Source of the DNA: an uncultured Pseudomonadaceae bacterium
Lineage (GTDB): Bacteria > Pseudomonadota > Gammaproteobacteria > Pseudomonadales > Pseudomonadaceae
NCBI GenBank assembly: GCA_947630465.1
Contig: CANRHT010000012.1
Span: 1-20,376 of the forward strand
Length of the DNA stretch: 20,376 bases
Reading direction: 5' to 3'
Positions 1-7,089 of this stretch are shown here, one piece after another; positions within the stretch are counted from its first letter, which is position 1; the number at the start of each line of letters is the position of its first letter. The position numbers and the translations under genes were made by a program. The notes under the pieces were generated by a model. It did not search any database. It was not told the DNA's origin and saw only the letters and a program-made list of their open reading frames with translations.

Positions 1-1
1 T

Positions 2-1282
2 CGTGCTTATGGTGATGATTTTAAGATCAAGCTTAAGTCTATTGAGTTCGATGAGCATAAGCATATTCGCGCACTAGAAGTTGCTCGTAGTTACGTGCAG
101 CTGCACAACTTGGTGCAGCAGTTTCCCATATATATAGTCAATCACAGTCGGGATCTTGAAGCTGCGGAGCGACTGCGGGTACAGCTATTAATCTTAGGAA
201 TAGAGCCTGTGCTGGCGGCGGATATAAGTCCGGATGGACTTAATATCCAGCTTGTCAGCGACAAGGACAGTTATAAAAAAGGCGAGGCTGATCCTTACAA
301 GGTTGCGCGAGCGCAGTATCCGCAAGCGGTGATTCAATCCTGTTATCCTGAGCGCTTAGATGCTACGGGTCATGCGCGTCATACTGTTGAAGTCGTAGTA
401 AAAGAGCTGCTGATTAAACTCGAAGTTCAGCAGTGCAGGCTTATCTATGATTATCCTGTATTGCCAGAAGATGCTTGGTTTATGACCCAAGTTCAGCTGG
501 ACAGTAAAGGTGAGAGTTGGTGTGTTGTGTATTGCAAAGTACAGAATCAGCGCCTTGAGTTCGGTGTGGTGCCTGAGCAGGTTGTTGAAGACATACACAT
601 CAGTCTAAATTCAGAACAGCGTAAACGCTTTTTTACCGGTAAAAATAGACCAAACCTAGTTTTTTGGCCGCAAACGGGCAGCTTTTTGTTGCTGAGTGAT
701 ACTGAGGCTGTGTGTTTACCGGATGAGGCTGAGTTGCATAGTTTGATCAAAGAGGTTGAGCAAACCGTCGCATCGGGTATACCAACTGAGTTGGTGGCTG
801 GCTACTGTAAATTTTTTCCTGGTAGCGCTGTGATTGCGTGCTTATCTGAGATTAACTTGATGACCTCAGATAACATCGCTGTGAGTGCGCTTAAGGGCAT
901 CAGCTATCAAGGTAAAGACAATCAGCACTTTTACGATTACTTAGCCGAGCATGGCTATCGTTTAAAGGCGTCCCTGCAAAATCAAGATAACGGGCTTTTA
1001 TCAGTCACTGCAGGTGTTTTGATTGATCGAGCCAATGCTTTATATGCTGCGGGCAGTGTGGGCGGTGCCCAGCGCGGACAAGAAAACTTCAATCATATTT
1101 ACCATGCCGAAACTGACCTTGATCAGGTACCTGATTGGTTCTGGGGCTCACTGGACGTTTGGCATGTACGCCACCGAGGAGCGACGGTATACCCTTATAT
1201 CTTTAAACATCTGAGAGAGTATGGGGAGCTGCAAGTATTGCAACTAGACATGCAAAAAAGAACAGGTGCTAGTCTCAGTTGA
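2..1282 (+). CDS. Unrecognised large protein, 3' part only (5' end outside window)
   Basis: The frame is open from base 2 to the TGA at 1280-1282. A GTG at 95 could be read as a start, but the codons before it (RAYGDDFKIKLKSIEF...) look like ordinary coding sequence, so the gene most likely begins left of the window and at least 426 C-terminal residues are visible. No membrane segment or signal peptide is seen. The visible part looks like a soluble alpha/beta protein, with a stretch IQLVSDKDSY followed by DPYKVARAQYPQAVIQ, and a C-terminal part rich in Trp, His and Arg (VPDWFWGSLDVWHVRHRG). I do not recognise the family and assign no function. The next intact gene on the same strand starts about 500 bases downstream, so it probably ends its transcription unit. 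Confidence 0.75.
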   Translation, partial: RAYGDDFKIKLKSIEFDEHKHIRALEVARSYVQLHNLVQQFPIYIVNHSRDLEAAERLRVQLLILGIEPVLAADISPDGLNIQLVSDKDSYKKGEADPYKVARAQYPQAVIQSCYPERLDATGHARHTVEVVVKELLIKLEVQQCRLIYDYPVLPEDAWFMTQVQLDSKGESWCVVYCKVQNQRLEFGVVPEQVVEDIHISLNSEQRKRFFTGKNRPNLVFWPQTGSFLLLSDTEAVCLPDEAELHSLIKEVEQTVASGIPTELVAGYCKFFPGSAVIACLSEINLMTSDNIAVSALKGISYQGKDNQHFYDYLAEHGYRLKASLQNQDNGLLSVTAGVLIDRANALYAAGSVGGAQRGQENFNHIYHAETDLDQVPDWFWGSLDVWHVRHRGATVYPYIFKHLREYGELQVLQLDMQKRTGASLS

Positions 1283-1293
1283 TGTCCGCAGTA

Positions 1294-1331
1294 CCACGGG
1301 CGCCAACTTAATATCAGCTAGGCGCCCGTGG
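1294..1331. repeat. Perfect 11-bp inverted repeat after the first gene
   Basis: CCACGGGCGCC (1294-1304) and GGCGCCCGTGG (1321-1331) are exact reverse complements separated by 16 bases. The stem is very GC-rich and lies 11 bases past the stop of the first gene. There is no T-run after it, so it is not a classical intrinsic terminator, though it could halt or protect a transcript. It lies inside the minus-strand HRDC-like remnant. Confidence 0.5.
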
Positions 1332-1411
1332 TCAATACCTTTAATTGCTGTGAGTTGCGCAAGATCCGTGATTGGGCGTAGCGTTAGCATTTCACGTGCG
1401 CGGTCTGATTC
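1310..1411 (-). pseudogene. HRDC-like domain remnant (decayed helicase/nuclease fragment)
   Basis: Minus-strand translation gives ESDRAREMLTLRPITDLAQL followed by TAIKGIDHGRLADI. From memory of the HRDC domain (RecQ, RNase D), the pattern is SD..L.E.A...P.T..EL..I.G.G..KL. The remnant keeps SD, the RP.T turn, the L..IKGI hairpin and a closing RL, with about one residue lost in the first helix and one gained after RPIT. The open frame around it (1244-1501) is only 85 codons, has no sensible flanking domain, and runs into the end of the convergent plus-strand gene. I read it as a broken piece of an HRDC-bearing protein. A chance resemblance remains possible. Confidence 0.4.
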
Positions 1412-1699
1412 AGTTGTTGAGCGAGTAGGAAAGTGATTTAAGACGTGCTGATAAAATCTTGAATATGAGTATTTATAGTTATAAACGCAGGCTTTACTCA
1501 TATTTGAGTGTCTTTAGGGTTGTGCTAGTTGCGCTTGCACAAGCCTAGAGCAATAAATAAAACCTTGAATCTCCCGTTATTCAATAGCCAAACCTATAGC
1601 CCAGCTCATCATTGCGATGTGTAAGCGTATATTTTTATAAATACTTTAAATCCACCGCACGCTCTAATACGCAGTTCTGTATAGTGCGCGGCAGTCTAT

Positions 1700-1732
1700 G
1701 CTTGAGCCTGAATCATGGCTTCAGGCTCAAGC
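1700..1732 (+). terminator. Strong hairpin upstream of yedE, terminator-like
   Basis: GCTTGAGCCTGAA (1700-1712) and TTCAGGCTCAAGC (1720-1732) form a perfect 13-bp stem with a 7-base loop. It is followed by TATGTTTTC, a weak T-rich tail on the plus strand. It ends 54 bases before the yedE start. It could be a terminator insulating yedE from upstream transcription or a leader structure of yedE itself. Confidence 0.45.
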
Positions 1733-1786
1733 TATGTTTTCAAACCCTGCAATCATCCCGCCACCTCAAACCAAGGTTAATACCAG

Positions 1787-2983
1787 ATGAAATCAATGAT
1801 CCACACTGTATTCCAGCGCCATTGGAACCCTTATATCGTGCTGCTCAGTGCGGGTGTGCTCAGTGCGTTGTATTTTGGTTTGACGGCAACGGTGTGGGCG
1901 GTGACGGGAGAGTTTACGCGTTTAGGTGGTGATCTGTTGCAGCTGCTAGCTGTGGATGTGTCGACTTGGCAGTATTACCAGTTGGTGAAACTGGATGGTT
2001 CTACTTGGCAGCGCGCTGATGGTTGGATTGTTTGGGGAATGTTTGCGGGGGCGCTGATGATGGTGCTGCTCAGCAACAGTTTTAAAATCCGCCTGCCACA
2101 GCAAAAACGGCGTTATGTGCAAGGGTTTGTTGGCGGGGTGATTGCGGGTTTTGGTGCGCGTTTAGCCATGGGCTGTAACTTGGCGGCGTTTTTTACCGGT
2201 GTGCCGCAGTTTTCTTTTCACTCGTGGATTTTTATTGTTGCGACAGGTTTAGGTACATTTTTTGGTGCGAAACTGACGCGAACGCGGTGGTGGAAAGGCA
2301 AGCCTTCTTTAGTGCGGGGTGCGGCGCAGCCGTCTAAGGTGAGCAAGCGGATAATTCAGCCTTATATGGGCGCGTTGCTGGCCATTGTTTACGCTGGATT
2401 GTTGATCTATTTATTTGCCAGTGGCCAACAACTGCTGGGTTTTGGGGCGTTATTTGGTCTGGCGTTTGGTATTTTGATTGAGCGCGGGCAAATCTGCTTT
2501 ACTGCAGCCTTTCGCGATCTGTTTCTCGTCGGGCGCAGCTTGATGGCCAAGGCGATTATTATTGGTATGGCGGGCAGTTCGGTTTTAACGTTAATTGTTA
2601 TCTCGGTTTACGACTTAACGCCGGTTACGCAAATTGCGGCCTTGAGCACAGTAGTGGGTGGTGTGTTATTTGGGTTGGGTATTGTGATGGCATCGGGCTG
2701 TGAAACCGGCATGATGTATCGGTTGATGGAGGGGCAGTTGCTATTTTTACCGGTGTTTGCCGGCAATATTATTGGTGCAACTGTGCTGGCCTATGCGTGG
2801 GATCATTGGGGTATTTATAATGCTTTGGTTGCCAGTGGTGCAAAAATCAATCTATTGACGACCATCGGCCCTGTGGCTGCGATTGTGAGCACCTTGCTGA
2901 TGCTGGCTGTGCTTTATGCTTTAACCCTCTACCGTGAAAAAAACTATCATCGTCAATTTGAATTAAACAAAGGCGTGAAATAA
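1787..2983 (+). CDS. yedE: YedE-type inner-membrane sulfur-compound permease (YeeE/YedE family)
   Basis: This 398-residue hydrophobic protein matches, as I recall it, E. coli YedE (about 400 residues) along its length. The landmarks are TGEFTRLGGDLLQL near residue 40, GFGARLAMGCNLAAFFTG at 121-138, IERGQICFTAAFRD at 231-244 and ASGCETGMMYR at 302-312. The family is a double array of membrane helices with conserved cysteines, here C130, C237 and C305. Its YeeE members import thiosulfate, passing the substrate between cysteines. For the YedE branch the substrate is less certain, and selenium or other sulfur compounds have been proposed. The ATG at 1787 has AAGG ten bases upstream; an ATG at 1796 is the alternative. 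The yedF homologue follows after a single base, so the two are surely co-transcribed. Confidence 0.9.
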   Translation: MKSMIHTVFQRHWNPYIVLLSAGVLSALYFGLTATVWAVTGEFTRLGGDLLQLLAVDVSTWQYYQLVKLDGSTWQRADGWIVWGMFAGALMMVLLSNSFKIRLPQQKRRYVQGFVGGVIAGFGARLAMGCNLAAFFTGVPQFSFHSWIFIVATGLGTFFGAKLTRTRWWKGKPSLVRGAAQPSKVSKRIIQPYMGALLAIVYAGLLIYLFASGQQLLGFGALFGLAFGILIERGQICFTAAFRDLFLVGRSLMAKAIIIGMAGSSVLTLIVISVYDLTPVTQIAALSTVVGGVLFGLGIVMASGCETGMMYRLMEGQLLFLPVFAGNIIGATVLAYAWDHWGIYNALVASGAKINLLTTIGPVAAIVSTLLMLAVLYALTLYREKNYHRQFELNKGVK

Positions 2984-2984
2984 G

Positions 2985-3224
2985 ATGCAAGTACCACACG
3001 AAGCTAACTTTACCCTCGATTTGCGCGGCGAATCCTGCCCTTATCCGGTGATTTATACCCTTGAAGCACTTGAAGGCATGAGCAAAGGTGAGCTGTTACA
3101 AGTGATCACCGACTGCCCAGGCTCTTTTCGTAATGTGCCTGAAGAAGCCCTTGCGCACGGTTATAGCTTTGCTCAAGAGCCAGTTAAAAATGGTCAGGAA
3201 TATCTGTTTTATATTTATGCCTGA
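2985..3224 (+). CDS. yedF: YedF/TusA-family sulfurtransferase partner protein
   Basis: This 79-residue cytoplasmic protein is a single TusA (SirA/YedF) domain. The hallmark DLRGESCPYP places the conserved catalytic cysteine at C18, in the CPxP motif at the start of the first helix. A second segment, ITDCPGSFRNVPEEALAHGY (41-60), is the signature I associate with YedF, with C44 in DCP. TusA-like proteins carry sulfur as a cysteine persulfide. Partners of YeeE/YedE permeases are thought to receive or process the imported sulfur compound at the membrane's inner face. Only one base separates it from the permease stop, so translation is probably coupled. Confidence 0.88.
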   Translation: MQVPHEANFTLDLRGESCPYPVIYTLEALEGMSKGELLQVITDCPGSFRNVPEEALAHGYSFAQEPVKNGQEYLFYIYA

Positions 3225-3263
3225 TGAGACTGGGTAAGCGTTTTTATAGTTGCTAGCGAAGGG

Positions 3264-3293
3264 TTGACTGATCAGCAAACACCGAGCTATACA
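3264..3293 (+). promoter_or_regulatory. Candidate distal sigma-70 promoter for the crotonase gene
   Basis: TTGACT (3264-3269), an 18-base spacer and TATACA (3288-3293) resemble a sigma-70 promoter. It would give a leader of roughly 150 bases before the crotonase start. This is a pattern match only. Confidence 0.35.
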
Positions 3294-3383
3294 GCAGACA
3301 ATTCAGTTAAAAAGACTTTTGCGTCATTGGTTGTCGTGCTCATCAAGGTTCTTGCATCTTGCCAAGGATGCAGTAATAGTGAT

Positions 3384-3412
3384 TTGTGTTGACGCTAACT
3401 AAAAACTATAAA
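3384..3412 (+). promoter_or_regulatory. Candidate proximal sigma-70 promoter for the crotonase gene
   Basis: TTGTGT (3384-3389), a 17-base spacer and TATAAA (3407-3412) form a plausible sigma-70 promoter. Transcription from about 3419 would give a short leader containing the small hairpin TTCAGCT-gcg-AGCTGAA (3423-3439). That hairpin sits directly before the AAGGAT ribosome binding site at 3441-3446 and could modulate initiation. Confidence 0.35.
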
Positions 3413-3451
3413 TCGACGCAACTTCAGCTGCGAGCTGAATAAGGATATTTG

Positions 3452-4252
3452 ATGAGTACTTTTCTCCAAATTGAGCGCCAAGGCGCAGTCTTACTGGTGC
3501 GGATGAACAGTCCAGAAACCCGCAATGCTTTAACTAAACCTGAGCAGTTTCAAGAGTTTGTCGACTTATGCGCTGACTTGCGCCAAGACCATAGCGTGAA
3601 AGCCGTGGTGCTCACTGGTAATGGTAGTGCCTTTTGTTCAGGCGGTAATATAAAGGATATGCAAAACCGTGAAGGTATTTTTACCGGCTCACCCTATGAG
3701 CTGCGTGATAACTACCGCACGGGCATTCAGCGTATTCCTCTGGCGCTGTATGAGTTGGATATTCCTATTGTTGCTGCAATCAATGGGCCAGCGATTGGTG
3801 CAGGTTTGGATTTGGCATGCATGTGCGATATTCGTCTGGCCAGTACTCAAGCCGTGTTTGCGGAGAGTTTTGTCAAGCTAGGCATTATTCCTGGTGACGG
3901 CGGTGCTTGGTTGTTGCCGCGTATTATTGGTATTCCTAAGGCCAGTATCATGGCGTTTACCGGTGATGCAATTAACGCCGAGCAAGCGCTGGAATGGGGT
4001 TTAGTTGAGCAATTGTGTTCTGCAGACGAGCTTGAAGCGAAAGCGTTAGAGATGGCGCAGCGGATCGCCAAGAACCCAGGGCATGCTTTGCGTATGTGTA
4101 AGCGCTTACTGCGTGAAGGCCAGCATATGCGTTTGGATTCTCTGTTGGAGCTTTCAGCCGCCTATCAAGCGCTGGCGCATCACACCGAAGATCATGCTGA
4201 AGCGGTTGAGGCTTTTGTGGAAAAACGCGATCCGCTGTTTACTGGGCGCTAG
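3452..4252 (+). CDS. Enoyl-CoA hydratase/isomerase (crotonase) family protein
   Basis: The 266-residue product has the full crotonase fold. The start is ATG 3452, with AAGGA at 3442-3446; a TTG three bases earlier sits too close to that site. Oxyanion-hole segments are AFCSGGNIKDM (60-70) and NGPAIGAGLD (111-120), followed by CDIRLAS, GIIPGDGG (144-151) and the C-terminal FVEKRDPLF typical of the family. The family acts on acyl-CoA thioesters (hydration, isomerisation, hydrolysis). Compared ungapped with mammalian crotonase, the first catalytic Glu is replaced by D120, and the second Glu position holds F140 with E138 and D149 nearby. The exact reaction therefore cannot be assigned; beta-oxidation-type hydratase or isomerase is the best general guess. 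It appears to be transcribed alone, with the cupin gene 123 bases downstream. Confidence 0.85.
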   Translation: MSTFLQIERQGAVLLVRMNSPETRNALTKPEQFQEFVDLCADLRQDHSVKAVVLTGNGSAFCSGGNIKDMQNREGIFTGSPYELRDNYRTGIQRIPLALYELDIPIVAAINGPAIGAGLDLACMCDIRLASTQAVFAESFVKLGIIPGDGGAWLLPRIIGIPKASIMAFTGDAINAEQALEWGLVEQLCSADELEAKALEMAQRIAKNPGHALRMCKRLLREGQHMRLDSLLELSAAYQALAHHTEDHAEAVEAFVEKRDPLFTGR

Positions 4253-4375
4253 TGTTTCTATAGTTAATACTGAGGTTGACAGTGCTGTCGCTTGTGAGTG
4301 AGCTGATGGCGCTGCTTTAGACATGATCATGATGGAAGGATTAAACCTTAAATAGCTGCAGTCAGAGAACCGAGT

Positions 4376-4702
4376 ATGACGTCATCGATGAATAATATTT
4401 TTGAGCATATCCCAGTTGAGATCAGTAGCGAGTTATTTGAAACTCTTCTCAGCGGTGAAAACCTGCGTATCGAGCGCATCGTCTCTAAGGGGCAGGTGTC
4501 GCCGGCAACGGGTTGGTACGATCAAGATGAGCATGAATGGGTGCTGGTGCTTAAAGGCGCGGCAGTCATCGAGTTTGCAGAGCACGCGCCTATTCATTTA
4601 CACGGTGGTAGCTATCTAAATATTGCTGCACATACACGCCATAAAGTGGCTTGGACAGATCCTGATGTGGAAACGGTGTGGCTGGCTATATTTTATCGAT
4701 AG
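4376..4702 (+). CDS. Small cupin-domain protein
   Basis: This 108-residue protein is a single small beta-barrel cupin. The first motif lies around GWYDQDEHEWVLVLKG (46-61), with H53 and E54 as probable metal ligands; the second is GGSYLNIAAHTRHKV (77-91), with H86 and H89. The usual PxG turn of motif 2 is IAA here. Cupins of this size bind a divalent metal and may be enzymes or ligand sensors; no substrate can be read from the sequence. The ATG at 4376 has a poor ribosome binding site, and ATG 4388 is an alternative start. It converges on the chemoreceptor gene with a gap of 37 bases, which holds two alternative 5-bp hairpins (4707-4725) but no T-run. Confidence 0.75.
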   Translation: MTSSMNNIFEHIPVEISSELFETLLSGENLRIERIVSKGQVSPATGWYDQDEHEWVLVLKGAAVIEFAEHAPIHLHGGSYLNIAAHTRHKVAWTDPDVETVWLAIFYR

Positions 4703-4739
4703 CCGCCACACTCGCTGTGTGCGAGAAGTCAGCCTCTTA

Positions 4740-6755
4740 TTAGCTGTTATCCACGCGGAACTCATTGACCAGATTATGCAATTGATCGGACACCTTGAGC
4801 ATTTCTTCGCTGATATCACTGATTTCACGCACCGAACGCGCGTTGAGGCTGCTGGCGCTGGTAATGTCGTGCAAGGCAATCACCACTTGGCTACTGGCCT
4901 TTTTTTGCTGCTGCGTAGATAAGGATATTTGCTTGGCCGCATCACTGGTTTTGCCGGCAGCATCCACCAGCAAATTCAGTTCGTGTGCTGTTTCTGAGCT
5001 GAGTTGCATACCTTTTTGAATCGAAGTGGCGCCTTTTTCTGAAGTGATCACTAAGCGATTAATTGAGTCTTGTACGGCTTGGATATGCTCTTCGATTTCA
5101 AAAGTGGAGTCCGTCACGCTGTCAGCTAGGCGACGGATTTCACTGGCAACAACAGAAAAACGCTTGCCTGATTCTCCAGCACTAGAGGCTTCTAGCGCGG
5201 CGTTAAATGCGATCAATTTGGTTTGTTCGGCAAGGTTGTTAATCAAATCCATCACTTGACTGATCGCCTTGGATTGATGACCCAGTTGCAAAATTTCTTC
5301 TAGACTGGTGGTGCTGTCTTGATGAATATCCGCCATGCTGATTTGCAGGCTGTGCATGGTGTCAGCACCTTTTTTACTGCTATCCAGAGTCTGATTCGCG
5401 ACACTCACCACCGCGTGCGAGTAGTCAGCAATTTGTGTCGATGAGGCCGATAGCTCTTCCATGGTTGAGGTGATTTCAGCCACAGAGGAGGACATTTGTT
5501 CAACGGCAGCAGCCATTGACTGACTGGCTTGACCACGAGTGCCCGGTGTATGAGTGACTAAGCCAGCCGTTAAAGCTAGTTTTTGTGCCGTCGTGCTGAT
5601 TTGATCCGAGCCGCTGTGCACTCCGCGAATAGCGGTTTCTAAATGCGCCAGCAAACTATTGGTCTGCGTGGCTAAGGCTCCTAAGCTGCCGCGATCTTGG
5701 GTGCTTAAACGTTTACTGATGTCCAACGTTTCGGTAATAACGCCCAGTTGTTGTTGGAAACTGGTAATAGGGCCGACAATTCCTCGCTGCACTTGCCAGG
5801 CCACCATACCGCCCATGCCGAGCACTAGGAGTGCCAGTATCAGCATAAAGATCCATGCTGCGCTTAACGCCGCGTCGACTTTTTTGCCAATGATTTGCGC
5901 TGGTTCGCCAATGATATGTACGCCGATCAGTTCGCCCTTTAAATTGACGACGGGCGTTTGCGTGGCAAACCATTGCTCATTTAATTGTGTGCGGGATAAG
6001 CCTTCCTGTAGATCTAATTCGTTTAAGTTCAATGACTTAGCAAAATCAATGGCGCGTTGATTGAACCAAGTATCATTGGGTAACAAGTAGTTGGCGATGG
6101 TTTGGTTTTTGGCTATAACAGGTGAGTCTTTTGCGATGCTTTTATTGAGCAGCATGATGTAGACCTGTGCGTCGGCTTCGAAATCACGACTGACACTGCC
6201 CACACCTTGCAGTACTTCTACACTCCCAATATAGCTGCCATTGATAAAAATAGGAGCAACACCACGGATGGCAAAGCCGACCAATCCCGTTTCAGTGGAT
6301 GTGGCAAAAGGAGTTTGCTCGCGCATGATTTTTTGAATACTGGGGCGAAAGCGTAAATCGTCACCGAATTTTTCTGGATCCCAACTGCGCAGCCATGAGT
6401 GACCTTGTGCAGTATGCAACTGTATTTTTAAACCACGGTAATTGGTGGTCTCGGTGTAGTCTTTAATGATATTGCTGATTAAATCTTGAGCATCGTTACG
6501 CGCATCTGTCACCAAGTACTCTTGAATCAATGGATTGCTCGCAAGCATTACCGCCAAGCCTAAACCAAACTCTTCTTTCGATTTAATGCGTTCATTTAAG
6601 ACCACCAACTGCGATTGACTGCGCTCGTGCATGGTTTTTTCGGCGAGTTTATTGCGATGGTCTAAGGTATACAACAGACCAAATAATAAGAAAAAGCTAC
6701 CGGACAAAATAACGGTAGTCAGCAAGCGCTTCTGAAAAGTGAGTGAAGAAAACAA
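4740..6755 (-). CDS. Methyl-accepting chemotaxis protein with dCache sensor (TTG start)
   Basis: The 671-residue chemoreceptor has TM1 at about 11-31, a periplasmic sensor (about 32-298), TM2 at about 300-320, HAMP (about 321-375) and a cytoplasmic signalling hairpin to the end. The sensor contains WLRSWDPEKFGDDL (121-134), RPSI, and GFAIRGVAPIFINGSYIGSV (160-179), which I associate with double-Cache (dCache_3) ligand domains. The hairpin tip is EQTKLIAFNAALEASSAGES (510-529), then GKRFSVVASEIRRLA. It differs from the common LNAAIEAARAGE form, as do the tips of a known receptor subgroup. The start is TTG at 6755, supported by AAGGA eight bases upstream and by TM1 beginning at residue 11. There is no C-terminal CheR-docking pentapeptide. 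Residues 398-408 contain one Pro and three Gly, odd for this long coiled coil. The ligand is unknown. Confidence 0.92.
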   Translation of the reverse strand: MFSSLTFQKRLLTTVILSGSFFLLFGLLYTLDHRNKLAEKTMHERSQSQLVVLNERIKSKEEFGLGLAVMLASNPLIQEYLVTDARNDAQDLISNIIKDYTETTNYRGLKIQLHTAQGHSWLRSWDPEKFGDDLRFRPSIQKIMREQTPFATSTETGLVGFAIRGVAPIFINGSYIGSVEVLQGVGSVSRDFEADAQVYIMLLNKSIAKDSPVIAKNQTIANYLLPNDTWFNQRAIDFAKSLNLNELDLQEGLSRTQLNEQWFATQTPVVNLKGELIGVHIIGEPAQIIGKKVDAALSAAWIFMLILALLVLGMGGMVAWQVQRGIVGPITSFQQQLGVITETLDISKRLSTQDRGSLGALATQTNSLLAHLETAIRGVHSGSDQISTTAQKLALTAGLVTHTPGTRGQASQSMAAAVEQMSSSVAEITSTMEELSASSTQIADYSHAVVSVANQTLDSSKKGADTMHSLQISMADIHQDSTTSLEEILQLGHQSKAISQVMDLINNLAEQTKLIAFNAALEASSAGESGKRFSVVASEIRRLADSVTDSTFEIEEHIQAVQDSINRLVITSEKGATSIQKGMQLSSETAHELNLLVDAAGKTSDAAKQISLSTQQQKKASSQVVIALHDITSASSLNARSVREISDISEEMLKVSDQLHNLVNEFRVDNS

Positions 6756-6822
6756 CTGTAAATTCCTTATATAAACCGATCTGCACCCCGTCTGAGCGCG
6801 TCGCTACAGGGCATTGCACCTG

Positions 6823-6835
6823 CTCGTTTAACGAG
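6823..6835. repeat. Operator-like palindrome CTCGTT-T-AACGAG
   Basis: A perfect 6-bp inverted repeat around a single base lies between the divergent chemoreceptor and BON genes, about 68 bases upstream of the chemoreceptor start. The lack of a loop fits a dimeric DNA-binding protein better than an RNA hairpin. The regulator is unknown. Confidence 0.35.
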
Positions 6836-6895
6836 TGAACATTACCTTAATTTAGAACTGAGTTGGGGAATCTAGACGACTAAATTTCATCGATA

Positions 6896-6940
6896 GCACT
6901 ATTTGCGCCCGAATAGGCAGAAGATGCATACAAATAGTGC
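6896..6940. repeat. 10-bp perfect inverted repeat in the divergent gap
   Basis: GCACTATTTG (6896-6905) and CAAATAGTGC (6931-6940) are exact reverse complements 25 bases apart, roughly midway between the divergent starts at 6755 and 7090. They may be paired half-sites of an operator or a long-loop hairpin. The rest of the 334-base gap (6756-7089) shows no gene and no convincing promoter. Confidence 0.4.
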
Positions 6941-7051
6941 AAAACGATCAATTTTGCAGCTTACCGTTGGTCACCCTTTATGAGCTATCAGAAGTTAGAG
7001 GCCTCCACTGAGTGTGCATGAATAGAAAGTTCTCTGTAGCTTTTTACATGT

Positions 7052-7087
7052 GCAAGGTCATTTGCAAAGTCATTTACGAGGTCATAA
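7052..7087 (+). repeat. Three tandem imperfect 12-bp repeats over the BON-gene leader
   Basis: GCAAGGTCATTT (7052-7063), GCAAAGTCATTT (7064-7075) and ACGAGGTCATAA (7076-7087) are tandem units. The last copy supplies the ribosome binding site GAGG (7078-7081) for the ATG at 7090, and the first unit contains an AAGG that could act as a standby site. In frame they encode a repeated CKVI/YEVI upstream of the chosen start, which argues that this stretch is leader rather than protein. Confidence 0.5.
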
Positions 7088-7089
7088 TT

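Noticed and set aside
2..1282. Possible MID/PIWI (Argonaute-like) domain in the first gene
   Set aside because: The stretch with IYIVNH, LNIQLVSD and AVIQS before a conserved-looking helix vaguely recalls the MID-to-PIWI order, but I find no catalytic DEDX pattern or pPIWI_RE signature. The likeness is too weak to call.
1612..1932. 106-codon plus-strand frame overlapping the start of yedE
   Set aside because: It crosses the perfect hairpin at 1700-1732 and the beginning of a well-supported gene in another frame, with a translation that looks random.
4276..4289. TTGACA with a GACAG-TG-CTGTC palindrome upstream of the cupin gene
   Set aside because: No acceptable -10 box lies at the right distance, and the palindrome is short. 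It does not fit CTGT-N8-ACAG, so it is not a LexA site.
5659..6060. 133-codon plus-strand frame inside the chemoreceptor gene
   Set aside because: It is antisense to a clearly coding region and its translation shows no family features.
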